Of a stretch of DNA of 64,000 nt, positions 25,531 through 36,006 are shown piece by piece (within the stretch, counting starts at the first letter, position 1; each line of letters opens with the position of its first letter). The notes beneath the pieces are model-generated. The model did no database searches and was not told the DNA's origin. It saw nothing but the letters and a program-made list of their open reading frames with translations. Origin of the DNA: Alphaproteobacteria bacterium (GTDB lineage: Bacteria; Pseudomonadota; Alphaproteobacteria; Geminicoccales; Geminicoccaceae); contig JALSIM010000009.1 of assembly GCA_026990035.1 (NCBI GenBank), positions 62,001-126,000 of the forward strand, read 5' to 3'. Both the position numbers and the translations under genes were made by a program.

Positions 25531-26298
25531 TCAGTCGGTGGCGGGGGAGGAAACGGCCGCGGCGGTGCCGCCGCAGCGCTGGAGCGTCACCTGGAGGAAG
25601 CCGCGGCGGTCCGCCGCCTGGAAGACGATCCGGTACTCCCGATCCTCGAGCAGCAGCCGGTAGGTGACCGGCAGCGTCCCCTCGATCCGCTCCCGGCGCC
25701 CGTCGATCAGGGTCAGGGTGGCGCGGACCGGCGCCCCGGCGTCGAACCAGGCTTCCGGGCGGCCACCCTCGTCGCGGGCCGGCTGCCCCTCGACGGTGAC
25801 CGCGATGCGCCCCCCGGCGAGGCTCGCGCTGCCGCGCCGGCCGCGGGCGAGCGGCACCTCGACGAACAGCCGCGCGGTCTCGACCGCCGCCTCGCAGCCG
25901 CTTTCGGCGGTCGCGTTGCGGAGGATGAAGGCCAGCCGCTCGGGCGGGATTCCCTCTTCGAGCTTGCCTTCCAGCAGGGCCACCAGGGCCGCGAGCTCGC
26001 CCTCGACGACCTTCTCCTCGTAGGCCGCCCGCAGCTCCGCATAGGTCTTGGCGAGGCCTTCGAGCCGTTCCTGGGCGACCGCCAGCTTCTCGTTGAGGAT
26101 GCGGTTGACTTCCTTGAGCCGCTGGAGATCGGCGCGCAGCCGCTCCCGCTCTGCCTGCTGCTGCGACAGGCCGGTCTGATAGGCCATCATGATCACCAGC
26201 AGGAACAGGCCGGTCGCGGCCACCGAAGCGAGGAGGACCAGGAGCAGCCGGCGCCGGCGGTGGCGCCGGGTGACCCGCGAGGTGACCCGCGGCCTCAT
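25531..26298 (-). CDS. Hypothetical inner-membrane-anchored coiled-coil protein
   Basis: This is a 255-residue protein of no recognised family. A strongly basic cytoplasmic N-terminus (RRHRRRR) precedes one transmembrane helix (about residues 18-40). A coiled coil follows at about residues 43-110 (LSQQQAERERLRADLQRLKEVNR, given here only by its start). The C-terminal beta-rich region looks soluble and probably periplasmic. It starts 15 nt after the ppsR stop on the same strand, so it is likely co-transcribed with ppsR. In many Alphaproteobacteria maf and aroE follow ppsR; here this gene takes that place. A structural role at the envelope is a guess. Confidence 0.75.
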   Translation of the reverse strand: MRPRVTSRVTRRHRRRRLLLVLLASVAATGLFLLVIMMAYQTGLSQQQAERERLRADLQRLKEVNRILNEKLAVAQERLEGLAKTYAELRAAYEEKVVEGELAALVALLEGKLEEGIPPERLAFILRNATAESGCEAAVETARLFVEVPLARGRRGSASLAGGRIAVTVEGQPARDEGGRPEAWFDAGAPVRATLTLIDGRRERIEGTLPVTYRLLLEDREYRIVFQAADRRGFLQVTLQRCGGTAAAVSSPATD

Positions 26299-26313
26299 AG
26301 GTCCCGCATCGCG

Positions 26314-27198
26314 TCAGCCTCCGTCCTCGCCGAGACCGGGTCCGGGAACCTCGGCCCCCAGCACCGCGAGCTCCGGCTGACGGCGGACCTGCAGCATCTG
26401 GTAAATGGCCGCCGCCGTCTCCTCGACCGATCTCCGCGTCACGTCGATCTCCGGCCAGCCCCGACGGGCGAACAGCCGCCGGGCGCAGACGATCTCCCGG
26501 CGGATCTTCTCGACATCCACATAGTCCCGCCCGTAGCGGCCCGGGTCCGTCTCGTCGAGCCCCATGAGCTTCTGGCGGCTGCGGCGGATCTCGACCAGCG
26601 CCTCGGGCCGGATCGTCAGCCCGACCACCAGGGGACGGCTGAGCCGCTCCAGGATCGGCGGCCGCGGCTGCTCCGGGACCAGCGGAAGGTTGGCCGCCTT
26701 CACCCCGCGGTTGGCGAGATAGACGCAGGTCGGGGTCTTCGAGGTCCGGGAGACGCCGACCAGCACCACATCCGCCTCCTCGAGCTCCTCGCTGAACTGG
26801 CCGTCGTCGTGCCGCATCGCGAAATCCATCGCCTCGATGCGGGAGAAGTAGCTGTCGTCCATCATGTGCTGGCGGCCCACCTTGGGACGGCCGGCGGTGC
26901 CCAGCAGCATGGTCAGCGTCTGCATCACCGAATCGAGGACCGCGACGCAGGGAATGCCGCGCTGGCGGCAGTGCTCCTGGAGCCGATGACGCAGCTCCGG
27001 CGACACCAGGGTGTAGATGACGAGCCCGGGCAGGGCCTCGACGATGCGGAGAATGCGTTCGAGCTGGTCGGCCGTGCGGACGAAGAACCAGACGTGCTCG
27101 ACCGGCGCCACATCGTCGAACTGGGAGACCGCGGCCCGGGCGACGGTGGTCACCGTCTCACCCGTCGAATCCGAGATCAGATGGAGATGGAGCCGCAC
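26314..27198 (-). CDS. ppsR: Pyruvate, phosphate dikinase / PEP synthase regulatory protein (DUF299)
   Basis: This is a 294-residue bifunctional serine/threonine kinase and phosphorylase of the DUF299 family. It switches PEP synthase or pyruvate, phosphate dikinase off and on through ADP- and Pi-dependent steps. Motifs seen are LISDSTGETV at the N-terminus, GVSRTSKTPTCVYLANRG with the P-loop-like core, and a C-terminal RRSVEETAAAIYQML. GTG at complement 27198 has AAGGGCGGAAGCG upstream; a TTG eight codons earlier is an alternative. It diverges from hemE across the proposed replication origin. To my knowledge the RP001/CC_0001-type gene beside alphaproteobacterial origins is this family. Confidence 0.9.
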   Translation of the reverse strand: MRLHLHLISDSTGETVTTVARAAVSQFDDVAPVEHVWFFVRTADQLERILRIVEALPGLVIYTLVSPELRHRLQEHCRQRGIPCVAVLDSVMQTLTMLLGTAGRPKVGRQHMMDDSYFSRIEAMDFAMRHDDGQFSEELEEADVVLVGVSRTSKTPTCVYLANRGVKAANLPLVPEQPRPPILERLSRPLVVGLTIRPEALVEIRRSRQKLMGLDETDPGRYGRDYVDVEKIRREIVCARRLFARRGWPEIDVTRRSVEETAAAIYQMLQVRRQPELAVLGAEVPGPGLGEDGG

Positions 27199-27570
27199 CG
27201 CTTCCGCCCTTGGCCTGTGCAAAACCGGGGGACGACCGGGAGGTGGTCCGCCGAGCCGCTTTCATCCGGATCCGGTCCCCGAGCCGTGCCCGGCTTTTCC
27301 CACCCGACCCGGCTTTTCCCGCCGCCGTGGAAAATCCCGCGGAAGCGGCTCCGGGATCCGGTTTTCCCCGCTTTCCCCAGTCGGGACATCACCCGGAGAG
27401 TCGTTCGCTTTCCGTGGGATTTCAAGAATCTTTTCGACCTCCTCGGGGCCCCGCGGAGCCGGTCGCGACCCTGTGCACGAGGCCGGGGACGAAACGGGAT
27501 CCCCACAATCCCGTTTCCTTCTGCTACATCTCCCACCGGAAATCAGAAAGGAAAGAGGAAGGAAGCGGGA
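27199..27570. other. Candidate chromosomal origin of replication (oriC) between ppsR and hemE
   Basis: This 372-bp non-coding region separates ppsR and hemE, the genes that flank the chromosome origin in Caulobacter and Rickettsia. It contains an array of TTTTCCC-type repeats: CCCGGCTTTTCCC twice (27289-27301, 27308-27320), CCGGTTTTCCCC (27358-27369) and an inverted copy. DnaA-box-like 7/9 matches are TGTGCAAAA (27216-27224) and CGTGGAAAA (27326-27334). There is a relatively AT-rich stretch at 27417-27436 and two GANTC sites (27398-27402, 27426-27430). A perfect 10-bp stem lies at 27491-27517. Flanking genes run away on both sides, and parAB with two parS sites follow within 12 kb. Consensus DnaA boxes are absent, so the call rests mainly on synteny. 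Confidence 0.55.
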
Positions 27571-28623
27571 GTGGAAAAAGGGGTCGAACCGGGAACCAAG
27601 CCGCTGCTCGCGGTCCTCTCGGGCGAGCGACGCGATCCGCCGCCCGTCTGGCTGATGCGTCAGGCCGGCCGCTATCTGCCGGAATACCGACGGGTCCGGG
27701 CCCGGGTCGCGGGTTTCCTCGAGCTCTGCTACACCCCGGAACTGGCGGTCGAGGTCACCCTCCAGCCGCTGCGGCGCTTTCCCCTCGACGCGGCGATCCT
27801 CTTTTCGGACATTCTCGTGGTTCCCCACGCCCTCGGCATGGAGGTGCGGTTCCTCGAAGGCGAGGGGCCGAAGCTGGATCCCCTGCGCGAGCCGGCGGAT
27901 CTCGCCCGCCTCGCCCCCGCGGCCCTGTACCCGCGGCTGCGGCCGGTCTACGAGACGGTCGCCGCCCTGGCCCGGGAACTGCCCCCGAAGGTGACCCTGA
28001 TCGGTTTTTCGGGCGCGCCCTGGACCCTCGCCTGCTACATGCTCGAAGGCGGCGGCTCCAAGGACTGGCTGACGGCCCGACGGGTCGCCCTCGCCGAGCC
28101 CGAGTTCTTCGCCCGGCTGGTCGCGATCCTGACGGAGAGCGTGATCGCCTATCTGGACGCCCAGATCGCCCACGGGGCGGAAGCGGTGCAGCTTTTCGAC
28201 AGCTGGGCGGGGGTGCTGCCCGAGGGCGAGACCCGGCGCTGGGTGATCGAACCGGCGCGGCGGATCGCCGAGGCGTTGCGGCGGCGCCATCCGCGGGTGC
28301 CGTTGATCGCCTTTCCCCGCGGCATCGGTCCCCTCTACCCGGAGTTCGTCGAGGCGGTGCGGCCCGCCGGGATCGGCCTCGACACCACCCTGCCCTGCGG
28401 CTGGGCGGCGGCCGAGCTGCCCGCCGGGATCGCCGTGCAGGGCAATCTCGATCCGGTGACCCTGCTGGTCGGCGGGGCGCGGCTCGACACGGCGGTGGCG
28501 GAGATCCTGGCCGCCTTCCGGCGGCGGCCGCACATCTTCAATCTCGGCCACGGCATTCTGCCGCAGACCCCGATCGCGCATGTCGAAGCGCTGATAACGC
28601 ACTTGCATTCCCGAGGGAGATGA
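27571..28623 (+). CDS. hemE: Uroporphyrinogen III decarboxylase
   Basis: This is a 350-residue cytosolic enzyme that converts uroporphyrinogen III to coproporphyrinogen III in heme synthesis. The signature VWLMRQAGRYLPEYR is near the N-terminus. FSDILVVPHALG with the catalytic Asp, GFSGAPWTLACYMLEG and the C-terminal FNLGHGILPQTP follow. Full length for the family. The GTG at 27571 has AGGAAGGAAG upstream. It is followed by hemJ, giving two heme steps in a row, and it lies immediately right of the proposed origin. Confidence 0.97.
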   Translation: MEKGVEPGTKPLLAVLSGERRDPPPVWLMRQAGRYLPEYRRVRARVAGFLELCYTPELAVEVTLQPLRRFPLDAAILFSDILVVPHALGMEVRFLEGEGPKLDPLREPADLARLAPAALYPRLRPVYETVAALARELPPKVTLIGFSGAPWTLACYMLEGGGSKDWLTARRVALAEPEFFARLVAILTESVIAYLDAQIAHGAEAVQLFDSWAGVLPEGETRRWVIEPARRIAEALRRRHPRVPLIAFPRGIGPLYPEFVEAVRPAGIGLDTTLPCGWAAAELPAGIAVQGNLDPVTLLVGGARLDTAVAEILAAFRRRPHIFNLGHGILPQTPIAHVEALITHLHSRGR

Positions 28624-28759
28624 TCCAATTACTGACGCGTGATCCATCCGCCCGCGCGACACGGGTCCGCCGGACGAGAGTGTGCGCGGTCGTCAGGCCC
28701 AGCTCAGACACTTCCTCCCGTGCATCCCGAAAGGCTGCCTGGTCGCGAATCGGCGAATC

Positions 28760-29194
28760 GTGGAAGATCTCTACCTCTGGATCAAGGCGCTTCACATCGC
28801 CGCCTTTTCGGCCTGGATGGCCGGGATGTGGTATTTGCCGAGGCTTTTCGTGTATCATGCGGATACCGCGCCGGGGAGTGCCCCGTCGGAGCTCTTCAAG
28901 GTCATGGAGCGGCGCCTGCTGAAGGCGATCGCGACGCCGGCGATGGTGATGACCTGGGCCGCCGGCATCGCCCTCGCCGTGATCACCGGGCCGTGGGCCG
29001 GGGGATGGTTCCACGTCAAGCTCCTGAGCGTCGTCCTGCTGACCGCGATGCACGGACTCCTGGCCCGGCACCTGCGGCGGTTCGCCGCCGATGAACGGCC
29101 CCGTCCGGCGCGCTGGTACCGGATCGCCAACGAGGTTCCGACCGTTCTGTTCCTTCTCATCCTGGTCATGGCGGTGGTCCGGCCCTGGGCGTGA
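28760..29194 (+). CDS. hemJ: Protoporphyrinogen IX oxidase HemJ
   Basis: This is a 144-residue inner-membrane protein with about four transmembrane helices. It belongs to the HemJ (UPF0093) family, which oxidises protoporphyrinogen IX to protoporphyrin IX in most Alphaproteobacteria and cyanobacteria. The motif LWIKALHIAAFSAWMAG followed by YLPRLFVYH contains the essential His residues, and HVKLLSVVLLTAMHG carries the second conserved block. GTG at 28760 gives the normal short N-terminus; an upstream GTG at 28682 would add 26 residues that do not fit the family. It follows hemE and precedes rho. Confidence 0.92.
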   Translation: MEDLYLWIKALHIAAFSAWMAGMWYLPRLFVYHADTAPGSAPSELFKVMERRLLKAIATPAMVMTWAAGIALAVITGPWAGGWFHVKLLSVVLLTAMHGLLARHLRRFAADERPRPARWYRIANEVPTVLFLLILVMAVVRPWA

Positions 29195-29234
29195 GACGCG
29201 GCCGGAAGGTATTTCACGGGAGTAGTCAGAGATC

Positions 29235-30767
29235 GTGAGCGACAAAGCCGAACCCAACGAGGAAGCGGTGGCGGTGCCGGACGGAACGCCGGCGGCCGCG
29301 ACCGAGGCGGTGGCCGGGAAGGAAGAAGTGGCGAGCGGCCAGCCGCCGCGCCGCCGCCGGACCCGTCGCCGCGAGCCGCGGCTCCAGGAAGCCGGCCAGC
29401 CGCCGGCCGCCGAGGCGGAGCTGGTGCTCGATCTGCCGGGGACGGGCGAGCAGCCGACCCCGGCCGCGCCGCCGCCGGTCGCCGAGGAGACGGCGCCTGC
29501 CGAGCCGATGCCGAGCATCAACCTCACCGAGCTCAAGCGGCGGCCGCCGGCGGAGCTGCTCCGCTACGCCGAGGAGATCGGCATCGAGAACGCGAGCACC
29601 CTCAAGAAATCGGATCTCGTCTTCTCGATCCTCAAGCGGCTGGCCCAGACCGGGGTGCCGATCTACGGCGAGGGGGTGCTCGAGATCCTCCAGGACGGTT
29701 TCGGCTTCCTGCGTTCGCCCCACACCAACTACGTTTCGGGCCCCGACGACATCTACGTCTCGCCCTCCCAGATCCGCCGCTTCGGCCTGCGCACCGGCGA
29801 CGTGGTCCAGGGGCAGGTCCGCGCTCCCAAGGAGGGCGAACGCTATTTCGCTCTGCTGCGGGCGACGACGATCAACTTCGATCCCCCCGAGGTCGCCCGC
29901 CACCGGGTCCATTTCGACAATCTCACCCCCTACTATCCGACCGAGAAGATCAAGCTGGAGGTGCCGGGACAGAAGGACCATTCGACCCGGGTGATCGACA
30001 TCGTCGCCCCCCTGGGCAAGGGGCAGCGGGCGCTGATCGTGGCTCCGCCGCGGACCGGCAAGACGATGCTCATGCAGAACATCGCCCACGCCATCATGCA
30101 CAATCACCAGGAGATCTTCCTCATCGTCCTGCTGATCGACGAGCGGCCGGAGGAGGTCACCGACATGCAGCGGACGGTGCGGGGAGAGGTGGTGAGCTCG
30201 ACCTTCGACGAGCCGGCCAGCCGCCACGTGCAGGTCGCGGAGATGGTGATCGAGAAGGCGAAGCGGCTCGTCGAGCACGGCCGCGACGTGGTGATCCTGC
30301 TCGATTCCATCACCCGTCTCGCTCGCGCCTACAACACCGTCGTGCCCTCTTCGGGCAAGGTCCTCACCGGCGGGGTCGACGCCAACGCCCTGCAGCGCCC
30401 CAAGCGCTTCTTCGGCGCCGCCCGCAACATCGAGGACGGCGGCTCGCTGACGATCATCGCCACCGCCCTCGTCGATACCGGCTCGCGGATGGACGAGGTG
30501 ATCTTCGAGGAGTTCAAGGGCACCGGCAATTCCGAGATCGCCCTCGACCGCCGGCTCGCCGACAAGCGGGTCTGGCCGGCGATCGACATCGCCAAGTCCG
30601 GCACCCGCAAGGAGGAGCTCCTGGTCGATCGCGCCACCCTGCAGCGGATGTGGGTGCTGCGGCGCATCCTGAGCCCGATGGGGACGGTGGATGCGATGGA
30701 ATTCCTCCTCGACAAGATGCGCCTCAGCAAGAGCAACGAGGAGTTCTGGGCGTCGATGAACGCCTGA
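29235..30767 (+). CDS. rho: Transcription termination factor Rho with long N-terminal extension
   Basis: This is a hexameric RNA helicase that ends Rho-dependent transcripts. The catalytic core is complete: the N-terminal helical domain beginning [15 protein letters not shown], the cold-shock RNA-binding fold ([12 protein letters not shown]), Walker A APPRTGKT near residue 275, and [15 protein letters not shown] with the Walker B and Q-loop area, ending in the R-loop region. The core begins only at about residue 92. Residues 1-91 form an extension rich in Ala, Pro and Glu with a basic RRRRTRRR patch, giving 510 residues against 419 in E. coli. Third-position GC in the extension is coding-like. 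An internal ATG just before the core is an alternative start. The start used is GTG. Confidence 0.95.
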   Translation: MSDKAEPNEEAVAVPDGTPAAATEAVAGKEEVASGQPPRRRRTRRREPRLQEAGQPPAAEAELVLDLPGTGEQPTPAAPPPVAEETAPAEPMPSINLTELKRRPPAELLRYAEEIGIENASTLKKSDLVFSILKRLAQTGVPIYGEGVLEILQDGFGFLRSPHTNYVSGPDDIYVSPSQIRRFGLRTGDVVQGQVRAPKEGERYFALLRATTINFDPPEVARHRVHFDNLTPYYPTEKIKLEVPGQKDHSTRVIDIVAPLGKGQRALIVAPPRTGKTMLMQNIAHAIMHNHQEIFLIVLLIDERPEEVTDMQRTVRGEVVSSTFDEPASRHVQVAEMVIEKAKRLVEHGRDVVILLDSITRLARAYNTVVPSSGKVLTGGVDANALQRPKRFFGAARNIEDGGSLTIIATALVDTGSRMDEVIFEEFKGTGNSEIALDRRLADKRVWPAIDIAKSGTRKEELLVDRATLQRMWVLRRILSPMGTVDAMEFLLDKMRLSKSNEEFWASMNA

Positions 30768-30791
30768 GCCGGATCCCGCGGCGGGGGGCCG

Positions 30792-31142
30792 ATGGGAAAG
30801 CGGCTGCGGCCCTGGCTCGAGGTGCTGCTGGCCCAGCTCGCGATCCTGCTCCTCACCTGGCCCCTGGGCTTCGCCTTCGCCTCCCTCGCGAGCCTCGCGC
30901 TCCTGCTGGCGGGGATCGGAGCGCCGGGCCGGGAAGGCTTCGGCGCCGCCGCACTGCTGATGCTGGCGGTGCCGGTCGCGCTCCTCCTGGTCTTCGCCCT
31001 GCTCTGGTTCCTCGCCTGGCGCTTCTGGTTCCGATCGCGGATGCCTCGCGGCCGCTTCCTTCTCGCCTGGAGCCTGTCGCTCCTCCTGTTGGTGCTGCTG
31101 TGGGCGGGATGGGCGATCGCGGTCGGCTACTTCCTCCGCTAG
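30792..31142 (+). CDS. Hypothetical small membrane protein after rho
   Basis: This is a 116-residue protein with three likely transmembrane helices (about residues 10-40, 50-75 and 88-112) and Arg-rich loops ([13 protein letters not shown]). I do not recognise the family. The start has GGGGGG a few nt upstream and lies 24 nt after the rho stop, so co-transcription is likely. MnmE genes often follow a hypothetical membrane protein in related genomes, but here mnmE is 3.4 kb further on. Confidence 0.7.
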   Translation: MGKRLRPWLEVLLAQLAILLLTWPLGFAFASLASLALLLAGIGAPGREGFGAAALLMLAVPVALLLVFALLWFLAWRFWFRSRMPRGRFLLAWSLSLLLLVLLWAGWAIAVGYFLR

Positions 31143-31184
31143 CCGGCGGCCTCCGCCCCGGCTCCCGCCGGAGCGGATCCGCGG

Positions 31185-32165
31185 TCAGGGGATCAACACC
31201 GTGGCGCCGACCGTCCGGCGGCTCTCCAGCGCCCGGTGGGCTTCCGCCGCCCGTTCCAGCGGGAAGCGTTGCTCGACCTCGATCCGGACGATGCCGCGGC
31301 GGACCATCTCGATGACGTCCCCGGCGCAGGCCTCGAGCTCGGCGCGGGTGGCGGTGTAGTGGAAGAGGCTCGGCCGGGTGACGTAGAGCGAGCCCTTCCG
31401 GTTGAGGATGCCGAGATCGAAGTTCTCGACCGGACCGCTGGCGTTGCCGAAACTGACCATCAGGCCCCGCGGGCGCAGGCAGTCCAGCGATTTCAGGAAA
31501 GTGGCCCTGCCCACCCCGTCGTAGACCACCGGCAGACCCTCGCCGCCGGTGATCTCCTTCACCCGCGCGGCGAAATCCTCCTCGGTGTAGACGATCGGGT
31601 GATCGCAGCCGTGGGCGCGGGCGATCTCCGCCTTCTCGCGGCTGCCGACGGTGCCGATGACGGTGGCGCCGAGATGTTTGGCCCACTGGCAGAGAATGAG
31701 CCCGACCCCGCCGGCGGCGGCATGGACGAGGATGGTGTCGCCCGGTTTCACCGCATAGGTCTGCTTGAGGAGATAGCGGGCGGTCATCCCCTTGAGCATC
31801 ATCGCCGCCGCCACCTCGTCCGAGATCTCCTCGGGAATGGCGACGAGCCTGTCGGCCGGCATGATGCGGAGATCGGCGTAGGCGCCGAGCGGTCCGGTGC
31901 CGTAGGCCACCCGCTGGCCGACCGCGACATCCACGACCCCTTCGCCGAGGGCTTCGACGACTCCGCTCGCCTCCAGGCCGGGGGTGAAGGGGAGACCGTC
32001 GGGCGGCGGATAGAGGCCGGTGCGGAAGTAGACGTCGATGAAATTGAGGCCCACGGCCCGGTGGCGGACCCGCACCTCGCCGGGACCGGGTGCCGGCGGT
32101 TCGTAGCTCTCGAGCCGGAGGACCTCGGGCCCACCGAACTCGCGGACGACGATGCGTCTGGCCAT
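31185..32165 (-). CDS. qorA: NADPH:quinone oxidoreductase (zeta-crystallin type)
   Basis: This is a 326-residue medium-chain dehydrogenase/reductase without the zinc ligands of alcohol dehydrogenases. It has GLNFIDVYFRTGLYP, AYGTGPLGAYAD and the nucleotide-binding loop VHAAAGGVGLILCQWAK. The C-terminus ends ESRRTVGATVLIP, close to the classic QOR. It reduces quinones or other electrophiles with NADPH in the cytoplasm. The start has GGGGAGG 9 nt upstream. It runs leftward, opposite to the origin-proximal operon. Confidence 0.92.
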   Translation of the reverse strand: MARRIVVREFGGPEVLRLESYEPPAPGPGEVRVRHRAVGLNFIDVYFRTGLYPPPDGLPFTPGLEASGVVEALGEGVVDVAVGQRVAYGTGPLGAYADLRIMPADRLVAIPEEISDEVAAAMMLKGMTARYLLKQTYAVKPGDTILVHAAAGGVGLILCQWAKHLGATVIGTVGSREKAEIARAHGCDHPIVYTEEDFAARVKEITGGEGLPVVYDGVGRATFLKSLDCLRPRGLMVSFGNASGPVENFDLGILNRKGSLYVTRPSLFHYTATRAELEACAGDVIEMVRRGIVRIEVEQRFPLERAAEAHRALESRRTVGATVLIP

Positions 32166-32249
32166 GGCGGCGTTCCTCCCCGTGACGATCTCGCTGGCCC
32201 GCTCTTAGACCGTTCCGCGGCGGAGGGCCAGCGGCCACCCGCGCGGCGG

Positions 32250-34211
<1,962 letters not shown>

Positions 34212-34316
34212 GAGGCGGGCCTCCGGGATTCGTCCCGGGTCGGGATCGGGAACATCCGGGCCGCGTATTGTGGCAAGATGGGGGCGAAGAGGATAGTGCC
34301 TTCGGAGCGAGGGAAG

Positions 34317-34610
34317 ATGAAAATCCACATCGAGGTCGACTGTACCCCGGAAGAGGCCCGCCGCTTCTTCGGTCTCCCGGACGTGGCGCCGATGCAGGAG
34401 GTGATCATGAAGGATCTGCAGAAGCGTCTCGCCGAGGCGATCGCCGCCGCCGACAGCGGCAAGCTCCTGGAGCAGTGGATGCCCCTCGGCCTCAAGGGGA
34501 TCGAGCAGTGGCAGGAGTTCTGGACCCGCCTCGCCGCCGCCGCCGGGGCCGGCGGGGAGCGCGGCGGTGGGGAAGGCGCCGGCCGCGCCGGCGGGAAGAA
34601 AAAGGGCTGA
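34317..34610 (+). CDS. DUF6489 family small protein
   Basis: This is a 97-residue cytoplasmic protein beginning MKIHIEVDCTPEEARRFFGL and containing DVAPMQEVIMKDLQKRL, a pattern known from alphaproteobacterial proteins of unknown function (DUF6489). The C-terminus is a Gly/Arg/Lys-rich tail. The start is set by GAGGGA just upstream; a longer frame exists but is less likely. It lies immediately before mnmE, whose ATG directly follows its TGA, so it heads the mnmE-mnmG-rsmG-parAB run. Function unknown. Confidence 0.82.
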   Translation: MKIHIEVDCTPEEARRFFGLPDVAPMQEVIMKDLQKRLAEAIAAADSGKLLEQWMPLGLKGIEQWQEFWTRLAAAAGAGGERGGGEGAGRAGGKKKG

Positions 34611-35933
34611 ATGGCGGCGACCATCTTCGCCCCGGCCACCGCTCCCGGCCGGGCGGCGATCGGGATCATCCGGGTGTCGGGGCCGGCGGCCGGGCGGGTA
34701 TGCGAAGCGCTGAGCGGGCGGCCACCGCCACCGCCGCGCCGCGCGAGCCTCCGCCTGCTCCGCGATCCGCAGAGCGGCGAGCCGCTCGACCGGGCCCTGC
34801 TGCTCTGGTTCGCGGGCCCGGCGAGCTACACCGGGGAGGATCTCCTGGAGATCCAGCATCACGGCGGAATCGCGGTGCTCTCGGCGCTTCTCGACAGCCT
34901 CGCCGCCCTGCCCGGGCTGCGTCCGGCGGCGGCCGGGGAGTTCAGCCGCCGGGCGTTCCTCGCCGGCCGTCTCGATCTCACGGAAGCCGAGGGGATCGCG
35001 GATCTGATCGAGGCCCGCACCCGGGCCCAGGCGCGGGCCGCGCTCGCCCGTGCCGAGGGGGCGCTGGCCCGGAGCTGCGCCGCCTGGCGGGAAGCGATCC
35101 TCGAGGCCGCGGCCCTGCTCGAGGCGGAGATCGATTTCGGGGCCGAGGAGGGGGACGTGCCGGCGGATCTGGCGGCCCGGGCCGGGGCCCTCCTGGACCC
35201 GGTGCGCGACGCCATCCGGAGGGAGTGCGCCCGAAGCGGCGCCGGTGAGCGGCTGCGCCTCGGGGTGACGGTGGCGGTGACGGGTCCGCCCAACGTCGGC
35301 AAGTCGAGCCTGGTCAATCTGCTGGCCCGCCGCGAGGTGGCCATCGTCACCCCTCTCGCCGGCACCACCCGGGACGTGCTGGAGGTGGATCTCGAGCTCG
35401 GCGGACTGCCGGTGACCCTGCTCGATACGGCGGGCCTGCGGCGGGCCGCCGATCCGATCGAGGCCGAAGGCATCCGTCGGGCCCGGCAGCGGGCCGAGGC
35501 CGCCGATCTCCGGCTGTTCCTCGTCGATCCGGAAACCCTGCCGGCGGCGGCCGAGGCCCCGGTTCCCCGTCTGCTGGTCTACAACAAGGCGGATCTGCGA
35601 CCGCCGCCGCCGCTGCCGGAACCGGCGGTGGCGATCTCCTGCCGGACCGGGGCGGGGATCGGGGATCTCCTCGCCTGGCTGGAGGGCGAGGCGGCCGGGC
35701 TCGTCGGTGCGGCCGGCGAGGCGCTGTTCGATCGCGCCCGGTACCGGGCGGCCCTGACGGAGGCCGCGGAGGCCCTCGATCGTGCCCGCGAAGGTCTCGC
35801 CGCGGGGGTGGAGACGGCGTTGCCGGCGGAGGATCTGCGTCTCGCCCTGCGGGCGATCGGGCGGATCACCGGCGAGGTCGGAGCGGAGGAGGTGCTGGAC
35901 CGGATCTTCGCCCGCTTCTGCATCGGCAAATGA
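34611..35933 (+). CDS. mnmE: tRNA uridine-5-carboxymethylaminomethyl(34) GTPase MnmE (TrmE)
   Basis: This is a 440-residue GTPase that, with MnmG, makes the cmnm5 modification at wobble U34 of certain tRNAs. It has an N-terminal tetrahydrofolate-binding domain, a helical domain with an inserted G domain, and the invariant C-terminal CIGK with the catalytic Cys. The G-domain motifs [22 protein letters not shown] and NKAD are all seen. The ATG directly follows the DUF6489 stop. A parS site lies 6 bp beyond its stop codon, before mnmG. Confidence 0.97.
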   Translation: MAATIFAPATAPGRAAIGIIRVSGPAAGRVCEALSGRPPPPPRRASLRLLRDPQSGEPLDRALLLWFAGPASYTGEDLLEIQHHGGIAVLSALLDSLAALPGLRPAAAGEFSRRAFLAGRLDLTEAEGIADLIEARTRAQARAALARAEGALARSCAAWREAILEAAALLEAEIDFGAEEGDVPADLAARAGALLDPVRDAIRRECARSGAGERLRLGVTVAVTGPPNVGKSSLVNLLARREVAIVTPLAGTTRDVLEVDLELGGLPVTLLDTAGLRRAADPIEAEGIRRARQRAEAADLRLFLVDPETLPAAAEAPVPRLLVYNKADLRPPPPLPEPAVAISCRTGAGIGDLLAWLEGEAAGLVGAAGEALFDRARYRAALTEAAEALDRAREGLAAGVETALPAEDLRLALRAIGRITGEVGAEEVLDRIFARFCIGK

Positions 35934-35938
35934 GGCGA

Positions 35939-35954
35939 TGTTTCACGTGAAACA
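35939..35954. other. parS centromere site 1 (between mnmE and mnmG)
   Basis: TGTTTCACGTGAAACA is a perfect 16-bp palindrome identical to the bacterial parS consensus bound by ParB. It lies between mnmE and mnmG, 3.3 kb from parB and about 8 kb from the proposed origin. An in-frame ATG (35938) upstream of mnmG would be read through this site, but the conserved MnmG start lies further downstream. Confidence 0.95.
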
Positions 35955-36006
35955 GGGCGCGCGAGGATGCTTGACGGCCGCCGGGAGGCGGGGCAGACAG
36001 CGGGCC

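Noticed and set aside
35938-36006. Upstream ATG giving mnmG a longer N-terminus through parS
   Set aside because: The added residues ([10 protein letters not shown]...) are not part of the MnmG family N-terminus; the conserved start is 36007.
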